Of a DNA stretch of 12,298 nt, positions 6,809 through 12,298 are shown piece after piece. Positions within the stretch are counted from its first letter, which is position 1. Each line of letters starts with the position of its first letter. The notes under the pieces are model-generated. The model was not told where the DNA came from and ran no database searches. It saw nothing but the letters and a program-made list of their open reading frames with translations. Made by a program: the position numbers and the translations under genes. Origin of the DNA: JAJDOJ01 sp034722015 (GTDB lineage: Bacteria; Pseudomonadota; Gammaproteobacteria; JAJDOJ01); the NCBI GenBank assembly GCA_034722015.1, contig JAYENI010000097.1:1-12298 (forward strand), in the 5' to 3' direction.

Positions 6809-7275
6809 CATCTCTCCTGTTGACAATCTTATTACTGTGGTTGGTGAACGCCCGCACGACTTCTGTAAACCAGGCGTCGTACAGCGACGACCGGAACTTG
6901 GCGACAGGAGAGGGTGTGGCCCCGCTCAATGCGAAGCAACATACATCTGGACAGGTTTCCCCTGGTGCAACAAGTCACTTATTATTGGTATGAACGCCGC
7001 AATCAACGATCCCGGCTCTACCGGTTCGCACATGCTGCAAGGCAATCCCGGCTTTACCCCAGGCGACGATTCACATTGAATCCGAAGCCATACTTTTTTA
7101 TTTCGTCAAATTGACCACTGAGTTTAGCCAAAGAGTTCACCCCGCACAAGTAAGCACCAAAAGGGTGGGAACAACGACCGCTGACCGGATTGAACGACCG
7201 TAACTTGACACCAACGACGCCGCACGAAGACAGCACGCACGCGCACTTCATCATGCCCTTGGCGATGCGGGCGCA
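6809..7275. promoter_or_regulatory. Divergent intergenic region upstream of fccAB and the DUF481 gene
   Basis: This stretch of about 465 bp is less GC-rich than its surroundings and holds no gene that I can support. Short open frames in it (for example minus strand 7054-7254) show no recognisable domain. It must contain the promoters of fccAB (leftward) and of the DUF481 gene (rightward), but I could not single out a convincing -35/-10 pair. The fccA ribosome site, AGGAG, lies just before its start at about 6814-6818. Confidence 0.4.
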
Positions 7276-8400
7276 ATGAGGACTTGTCGGAACGCGGGCG
7301 CTTGGGGGTCACGACTGGATCTGGTTACGCGACTCTGGCTCGTCGCATGGATCATCCTGTGTCTGATCCCGCCGACCCACGCGGATTCCGAGACTGAGAC
7401 CGCGCCCGACATCATCGTCGTCAAGGGCGACCGACTGCGCGGGAACATCGTCGATCTGGAACCGGACGGTGTGCTGTTCGAGACGATCTACGGATCGGGA
7501 AACATACGGATTCCCTACGCGGACATCGAGCAGATCTTCACGCCGGAGCCCTACCGCATCCGCCACGGCGACGAGCGGGCGCTCGTCGGGCAGATCCTCG
7601 GGGTAGAGAACGGACAGTTGCTCGTCGGCGGGTCGGTGGATACCGCCCGGCGCATCGATATGGCCACCATCAAGCGTGGGGTGTCGCTAGAGAAATACGA
7701 TCAGTCATGGTATGCCCGAATGAAGCAGAAATACCCCTTCTGGCAGGGCGACATCCATCTGGGATTCGATTTCGAGGAAGGTGCGGTGGAAAAACGCAAG
7801 ATCGAGGTCGGCGTCCTCCTCGAGCGGCATCACGCCCCCACCCACTATCGACTCGAACTCGACTACGCATTCGAGACACAAGGAACCACGGACTCGCCGC
7901 GAACCACGACCAAGGACGAATTCCAGCTCATTCCTGTCGCCCAGTATGATTTCAGCGACCACGGTTTCTTCTACGCATTGCCGGGCGTCTCCTGGGACAA
8001 ACCACGCGGCATCAAGATGCAGCTCTTTCCCAGCGCCGGCGGCGGGTACCGCCTGATCGACTGGTACAAGATCAACATGGATCTCTCACTGGGTCTGGGA
8101 ATCGTGTACTCGGATTACGAGGACTTTCCCGACGAGACCTACCCGGCGGGGTTTCTCGGTATCAACTATCGGCAGAAACTGCCGAGGGGCGCCACCCTCA
8201 GGTTGTCCACGATGTACATGCCGGACATCAAGGACATCCATCAGAACTGGCTGTGGCGCTCCCGGGCTACACTGACCGTCCCCCTGATTGACCCGATCTC
8301 CGTGCGGTTACGGCTCGAGAACGTCAATGACAACGTTCCCTCTCCGGAGGTGGGAAACAACAAGTTCACGACCTTCCTTGGTCTTGCCCTGAAACTCTGA
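7276..8400 (+). CDS. DUF481-type outer-membrane beta-barrel protein
   Basis: A 374-residue exported protein. A hydrophobic segment (residues 20-33) followed by THA-D gives a signal cleavage site near 36. Residues about 44-90 form a small beta-rich module (VVKGDRLRGNIVDLEPDG, then IRIPYADIEQIFTPE) of the kind often found before DUF481. From about 150 the sequence alternates polar and aromatic residues as in beta strands, with GDIHLGFDFEEG, a GVLLER/YRLELDYAFE pair, FFYALPGVSWD and a final LGLALKL, as expected of the DUF481 family (PF04338). The function of the family is poorly known. The start is uncertain: the ribosome site before 7276 is weak and the first 15 residues look unlike a signal peptide. 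It converges with the next gene, 64 bp away; a short CCCC-AGACA-GGGG hairpin lies between them. Confidence 0.72.
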   Translation: MRTCRNAGAWGSRLDLVTRLWLVAWIILCLIPPTHADSETETAPDIIVVKGDRLRGNIVDLEPDGVLFETIYGSGNIRIPYADIEQIFTPEPYRIRHGDERALVGQILGVENGQLLVGGSVDTARRIDMATIKRGVSLEKYDQSWYARMKQKYPFWQGDIHLGFDFEEGAVEKRKIEVGVLLERHHAPTHYRLELDYAFETQGTTDSPRTTTKDEFQLIPVAQYDFSDHGFFYALPGVSWDKPRGIKMQLFPSAGGGYRLIDWYKINMDLSLGLGIVYSDYEDFPDETYPAGFLGINYRQKLPRGATLRLSTMYMPDIKDIHQNWLWRSRATLTVPLIDPISVRLRLENVNDNVPSPEVGNNKFTTFLGLALKL

Positions 8401-8464
8401 TAGGGAATCCCCAGACAGGGGGTGAGCAACTACGGCCGGAACCTCTCCGTCACTGATGAAAGCG

Positions 8465-10114
8465 TCAATCGAAGAATCGCTCCTGACCCATGATGGGCAG
8501 GGCGGCTGCCGCGATCGGATCGGCGGCGAAATGTTTCTGGATTGCCCGGTCTCCCAGATAGTTCACCAGGGAGACGAAGGACATCGCCTGGTCGAGCAAC
8601 AGCACCCGGGGATTCACCTCACCGGACACCGGGTCGACCGCATCATAAAACCCGTATTCGGTATAGACGGGATAACGCTTGATCAGTTCGCGAAGGTTGG
8701 CGATCGCGGATTCGGGCGCGACATTCATCGCCAGCAACGTCGCGTGCGGCGTGACCGTTCCGACTTCATAGCCGCGCGCGCCAAGGGGTTTGATGCCGAA
8801 CTCGGAGTACTCGCTGCCTTTCAGGGTCGCGCTGGGCGAAAGCCCCCACACCGGATAGCCCAGGTCGTTGGTCGCATATTGCTGCTGAATCCGCACGTGC
8901 TGCTTATTGTTCAAGCCGAAGCTGTGAGGCGCGTGGTGTTTTTCGTTCACCACAAGTGTCGGCATCAGCGCCTCGAACATGCTGCCGCCCCACGACGGGA
9001 CGTACCGATTCCCGTTCCACTCATACCAGCCGCCTTCCACCGTATGACCGTTGATGACCCGTGCGGTCCTGCCCGCGGGGGCCTGGGTCTGCCAGCGCCA
9101 ATCCTCGGGAAACGTGCGGAACATCCGGTACCAGTGATCGGCGGGAACGTCACCCTTGCCGATCGCGATCAGGCTGCCGGTCCGCGTCTCCGTGTACAGC
9201 ATGCCGTAGTTGAACTCCGAATGGCCGCCCATGTTGACGTAGTACCCGTGGCTCATGAGCTGTTCCTTGTCGTCGTAGAGCCAGCCGTAGTCCATCCGCT
9301 CGATGAACCGTGTCGCCGCGGCACCCAGTTCAGGGTATGCACCTCGCACGACCATCAGTCCCGCGGTCAACCAGGACGAATCCACGAAGGAAATCAGGTT
9401 CGATGTCCGCTCCAGCGAAGTCGTGTCGTAGTAGTTGTAGAAGAAACCGTTATGCGTTTCGAGGCGGTTCAGTGTTTCCATCAGCGCTTCCAGGCGCGTC
9501 ACCGCGTCGGCACGATCAATGAGCCCAAGCTCGGCCGCGCCCACCACGGACATCATGTAGAGGCCCACGTTGGTGATATTGGTGTAGTCCCCGATGACGA
9601 CCTCGCCGTCGAACTGCACATTGTCCACGGGAAGTCCGTTCTTGCGGTCCGTCATGGCCTCGAGTCCACGCCAGGTGTCCGTGGCGATCCTGGTCAGAAA
9701 CGCGCGGTCCCCGAGCGCTTCTGTGTCGACAGGGGAAACCTCGCGGGCAAGACGGATATCGAACCGCTTCAGGACATGTGCCCGCATCGATTCGGGACCA
9801 CCCAGCCTCCTCTCGAGCGCCTGCTTCTCCACGGGGATCACCGGATCGTCCGGCGAAGGCCCCTGTGCATCGTCGGTCTTGACGAGTTCAATCTGGTCGA
9901 TCTCGTCGCGTTGCCCCTTCGTTATTCCGCCAGTGTCTCGGGGAGTCAGATCCGGCTCGATCATCGCGAGCATCCCGGCGTCCCGCGATGCCACGGCGCC
10001 CGTGGAAAATGGTGAGATCCCGGCACCGTCCGGCGCCGATACCGACATGGCCGCGACGGAGGTGAATGTCACCGGCAAGGCGAGCAGAAACAGGATTGAG
10101 GTTCTTTTTAGCAT
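8465..10114 (-). CDS. Secreted glucoamylase-like (PF10091, GH144-related) protein, putative beta-glucan hydrolase
   Basis: A 549-residue exported protein. I chose the ATG at 10114 because MLKRTSILFLLALPVTFTSVAA is a clear signal peptide; an AAGGAG lies 14 nt upstream, which is far for a ribosome site. A low-complexity stretch to about 135 leads into an alpha-helical domain that resembles DUF3131 (FLTRIATDTWRGLEAMTD, then GDYTNITNVGLYMMSVVGA at about 176-193). The PF10091 domain follows: HSEFNYG (298-304), SWGGSMFEALMP (374-385), GYPVWGLSPSA (419-429), and GYEVGTVTPHATLLAM (448-463). PF10091 proteins include GH144 endo-beta-1,2-glucanases and the end domain of cyclic beta-1,2-glucan synthases, so action on beta-1,2-glucan or osmoregulated periplasmic glucan is likely but not proven. 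No glucan synthase is nearby, and the substrate is unconfirmed. Confidence 0.75.
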   Translation of the reverse strand: MLKRTSILFLLALPVTFTSVAAMSVSAPDGAGISPFSTGAVASRDAGMLAMIEPDLTPRDTGGITKGQRDEIDQIELVKTDDAQGPSPDDPVIPVEKQALERRLGGPESMRAHVLKRFDIRLAREVSPVDTEALGDRAFLTRIATDTWRGLEAMTDRKNGLPVDNVQFDGEVVIGDYTNITNVGLYMMSVVGAAELGLIDRADAVTRLEALMETLNRLETHNGFFYNYYDTTSLERTSNLISFVDSSWLTAGLMVVRGAYPELGAAATRFIERMDYGWLYDDKEQLMSHGYYVNMGGHSEFNYGMLYTETRTGSLIAIGKGDVPADHWYRMFRTFPEDWRWQTQAPAGRTARVINGHTVEGGWYEWNGNRYVPSWGGSMFEALMPTLVVNEKHHAPHSFGLNNKQHVRIQQQYATNDLGYPVWGLSPSATLKGSEYSEFGIKPLGARGYEVGTVTPHATLLAMNVAPESAIANLRELIKRYPVYTEYGFYDAVDPVSGEVNPRVLLLDQAMSFVSLVNYLGDRAIQKHFAADPIAAAALPIMGQERFFD

Positions 10115-10497
10115 GATGTCGGCAACCACTCCTTGCACACGTTTATCGGTTTTATGGCCCCGGAGTGCGTTCCCCTTACCGCGGAGACACCCGTCCGGCG
10201 TTCTCCCCCAACCATAGGGATCCGCATTCGTTGCAACGTCACCGAAAATGACAAGCGGTACCTTTGGCCGGTTGAACGAACCCTGCCGGGCAACCGCTTC
10301 CGGATCGCGACCCACTCCACCGCCGGGACCTCATTGCGGCGACCCTGGAACTCGGGCAGCGAGTGATCGTGAAGTTCCCTTTGCAGACAACGTGATAGAT
10401 TAGGATATTGCTTTAATTTGTTAACAATAGTCCAGAATTTGATGAATTGCTGAGGAATTATTCACACCGCCCCGAGTGCATATGTCACACCATGCGT
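10115..10497. promoter_or_regulatory. Intergenic region upstream of the glucan hydrolase gene
   Basis: About 380 bp without a supported gene. The right part (10376-10460) is markedly AT-rich. On the minus strand TTAACA (10419-10424), a 16-bp spacer and TAATCT (10397-10402) could be a weak promoter, which would give a leader of roughly 280 nt for the hydrolase gene. No riboswitch or other structured leader was recognised. Confidence 0.3.
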
Positions 10498-10660
10498 TTA
10501 GGCGATTGCCGGAAAATGACATACCGGATCGCGCCGGATTTTCGTTCGTCATCAAGGCGCGACAACAGGCGCATCGTCGAACGATGCAACTATTGTCGCA
10601 ACACAGAGGACGGACGAAAAGACAAACAGGATGGTATGTCATTTGACAGAAATCGCCTTA
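10498..10660 (-). mobile_element. MITE-like palindromic element, family B, copy 2 (at the pyk stop codon)
   Basis: A 157-bp element (10501-10657) flanked by TTA on both sides, inverted relative to the copy at 4973. The end next to pyk matches the left end of the other copy over more than 25 bp (GGCGATTTCTGTCAAATGAC and on). The centre folds as GCGACAA (10559-10565) with TTGTCGC (10593-10599) and, inside it, GCATCG (10571-10576) with CGATGC (10582-10587). The bases of these arms differ from those in the other copy, but the pairing is kept. The right-hand TTA is the reverse complement of the pyk stop codon TAA. There is no transposase. Confidence 0.87.
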
Positions 10661-12169
10661 GGTGGCGTCCGGCGGGCCATTTCCGTTCGTTGCGTCGTTC
10701 TCCCCGAATCCTGTGCAAACTGCGCCAGTGTCCGAATCCAGATCAAGGATTTCCAGCCGCTGGTTTCCGCAAGGGTGCTGCTCCGTTGGCCCCTGTGTCA
10801 ACAGGGCCAGTCCCGAGACCCTACCCTTCCCGGCAAGCCATCGCCGGATGAAGGCATTCCAGTCGGGAAGGTCCTTTTCCACCTTGATCGGATGGATGCC
10901 CCAGGAAAACTGCAGCGCCTGGCAGGTACCGGCATTGGGGGTGAACGCGATGATCCAGACCGGCAGACGAAACCGCGTCACGTTACGCGCGGTTCTGCCG
11001 CTTGACGACGGGACGAATACGGCCAGTGGCCTGACCCGTTCGATGGTGTGATGGACGCTGAGCGCAATCAGATCGACAACGTTGAACTTCTCGTCGCTTG
11101 CCCGCCGCTTGGCCAGCAGCATGTCGCTCAGGCGCGTTTTGGGGCGTTTTGGTTCCGTGGCCGACGCGATCGCCGCGAGCATGCGCACCGACTCGACGGG
11201 AAACCGGCCCATCGCGGACTCCGCGGAAAGCATGACACAATCCGCACCATCCAGAATCGCATTGGCCACGTCAGTCGCCTCGGCGCGCGTCGGGCGGTTG
11301 TACTCGACCATCGACTCGAGCATCTGCGTCGCCGTAATGACGGGTTTACCCGCCCGGTTCGCCAGACGCATGATGTTCTTCTGCACCACGGCGATGCGCT
11401 CGATCGGTATCTCGACGCCCAGGTCACCTCGCGCGACCATCATCCCGTCGGCCGCGTCGAGAATTCCGTCCAGGCGCTCAAGTGCGCCCGCACGCTCGAT
11501 TTTGGCGATGACAAACGGTTTGTAGTCCAGTGCCTCCGCCGCCCGCCTCACCTCGTGAATGTCTTCGGCCCCGGCAACGAAAGACTGGCTGACGGCATCG
11601 ACCGCGTTCTGCGCCGCGAACTTCAACCAGCGTCTGTCATCCTCCGTGAACGCGCTGATCCCCAGATCGATACCGGGCAGGTTCAGACCCTTGCGCGAGC
11701 GAAGTTCTCCGCCGACGATCACCTCGCATTCCACATCGTTTCCCCGAACTCCCAGGACCTCCAGCTGGATAAAGCCATCGTTCAGAAAAAGTGTGTCGCC
11801 GGGATTCACCGCCGCGGGCAACCCCGCGAAGCTGACCGACACCCGCTCGCAATTGCCCGTGATCCGGTCCGTTGTCAGGGTGATCAGTTCTCCGGGAGAC
11901 AGCTCGATCGGTTCCCGATCGAGCTGTCCGATGCGCATTTTCGGCCCGGGCAGGTCACCCATGATGGCGACGCGGCAACCGGTTTCCGCCGTGGCCTCCC
12001 GGATCCGGGAAATGAGTGCGCGATGGTAATCGAAGTCGCCGTGGGAGAAATTCAGTCGCGCGACATTCATTCCTGCCTCCAGCATGCGCGCGAGCATCTG
12101 CGCAGAATCCGATGCCGGGCCGATCGTGCAGACAATCTTGGTTTTGTTCGCGGGTGTGTCGAGATTCAT
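10658..12169 (-). CDS. pyk: Pyruvate kinase
   Basis: A cytoplasmic glycolytic enzyme that turns phosphoenolpyruvate and ADP into pyruvate and ATP. The 503 residues start with NKTKIVCTIGPAS, the standard N-terminal block, and this supports the ATG at 12169. Landmarks are R38 and NFSHG (40-44), the active-site signature FVIAKIERAGAL with catalytic K223, ARGDLGVEIP (246-255), ATQMLESM (280-287), and TRAEATDVANAILDGADCVM. The C-terminal regulatory-type domain contains SSSGRTARNVTRF and LLTQGPTEQHP. Two features stand out: the usual DTKGP block reads GDLPGPKMR (71-79), and about 27 residues rich in G, D, N and T follow the normal end at EILDL. Both ends of the gene touch mobile elements: the stop codon lies on the edge of a family-B copy, and a family-A copy begins 14 bp before the start codon. 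Confidence 0.95.
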   Translation of the reverse strand: MNLDTPANKTKIVCTIGPASDSAQMLARMLEAGMNVARLNFSHGDFDYHRALISRIREATAETGCRVAIMGDLPGPKMRIGQLDREPIELSPGELITLTTDRITGNCERVSVSFAGLPAAVNPGDTLFLNDGFIQLEVLGVRGNDVECEVIVGGELRSRKGLNLPGIDLGISAFTEDDRRWLKFAAQNAVDAVSQSFVAGAEDIHEVRRAAEALDYKPFVIAKIERAGALERLDGILDAADGMMVARGDLGVEIPIERIAVVQKNIMRLANRAGKPVITATQMLESMVEYNRPTRAEATDVANAILDGADCVMLSAESAMGRFPVESVRMLAAIASATEPKRPKTRLSDMLLAKRRASDEKFNVVDLIALSVHHTIERVRPLAVFVPSSSGRTARNVTRFRLPVWIIAFTPNAGTCQALQFSWGIHPIKVEKDLPDWNAFIRRWLAGKGRVSGLALLTQGPTEQHPCGNQRLEILDLDSDTGAVCTGFGENDATNGNGPPDAT

Positions 12170-12183
12170 GACTGCCTGTTCCC

Positions 12184-12298
12184 TAGTGCTCTATCCAAGT
12201 GATAATTACGGATTCAGCGTTCCCCTGGTGTTTCGCAGCAAGGCACAGCGTGCAGGCAATGGCCAGTCCCTTGTCAAACGCTGCAACGCGGCTGCGGG
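12184..12298. mobile_element. MITE-like palindromic element, family A, copy 2 (cut by window end)
   Basis: The 115 bp visible match the left end of the element at 3532 with four differences and no gaps, in the same orientation. It starts with the same TA plus GTGCTCTATCCAAGTGATAA terminal repeat. The remaining part, about 150 bp if full length, and its right flank lie outside the window. It lies in the 5' region of pyk, so the pyk promoter must be inside it or beyond it. Confidence 0.88.

Noticed and set aside
6957..6974. TTCCCCTGGTG followed by CAACAAG, similar to positions 3567-3589 of the family-A element, as a possible remnant
   Set aside because: Only 18 bases in two blocks match, no terminal repeat or further match is found, and chance cannot be ruled out.
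7054..7254. Minus-strand open frame of 66 aa in the gap between fccA and the DUF481 gene
   Set aside because: No recognised domain, no convincing ribosome site and cysteine-rich, odd composition; not enough to call a gene.
8456..10015. Plus-strand open frame of 519 aa opposite the glucan hydrolase gene
   Set aside because: It is the antisense of a gene with a clear signal peptide and PF10091 motifs; its own composition (many H, R, V, G) is typical of antisense frames in GC-rich DNA.
10421..10642. Small open frames running through the family-B element
   Set aside because: They are made of the inverted repeat itself; the hairpin-preserving changes between copies would alter the protein freely.
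11048..12202. Plus-strand open frame of 384 aa opposite pyk
   Set aside because: Antisense of pyruvate kinase, whose motifs are all present on the minus strand.

Overview
The window is GC-rich DNA that reads as chromosome of a sulfur-oxidising proteobacterium, most likely a gammaproteobacterium of the Chromatiales/Ectothiorhodospiraceae type. This is inferred from a flavocytochrome c sulfide dehydrogenase pair (fccAB), a cyanide-insensitive-type cytochrome bd oxidase (cydAB) and the overall style of the genes. No rRNA, tRNA, CRISPR array, phage gene or transposase gene was seen.

Layout, left to right. (1) Positions 1-1746, minus strand: the first 582 codons of a secondary transporter of the dicarboxylate/amino acid:cation symporter (SDF/DAACS) family, fused to a C-terminal periplasmic family-3 solute-binding domain and cut by the window edge. 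(2) 1747-2121: a divergent control region with two tandem hairpins. (3) 2122-4790, plus strand: cydA and cydB, split by a 268-bp palindromic transposase-less element (family A). (4) 4973-5134: a second, unrelated 162-bp element (family B). (5) 5158-6808, minus strand: fccA then fccB. (6) 7276-8400, plus strand: a DUF481-type outer-membrane protein. (7) 8465-10114, minus strand: a secreted protein of the PF10091/GH144-like beta-glucanase group. (8) 10498-10660: an inverted second copy of family B, ending on the stop codon of the next gene. (9) 10658-12169, minus strand: pyruvate kinase. (10) 12184-12298: the first 115 bp of a second copy of family A, 14 bp upstream of the pyruvate kinase start codon.

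How the genes fit together. FccAB oxidises sulfide in the periplasm and passes electrons to c-type cytochromes. The bd-type quinol oxidase has the short Q-loop layout of the cyanide-insensitive group and could keep respiration running when sulfide would inhibit haem-copper oxidases. The other genes (organic-acid or amino-acid uptake, pyruvate kinase, outer-membrane protein, glucan hydrolase) do not form an obvious single pathway with these.

The most unusual content is the two families of small palindromic elements. Family A has 24-bp perfect terminal inverted repeats flanked by TA; family B is flanked by TTA. Three of the four copies sit at the exact edges of genes: on the cydA stop codon, just before the pyk start codon and on the pyk stop codon. 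The two family-B copies have different sequences in their centre but fold into the same two-stem hairpin, with paired changes on both arms.
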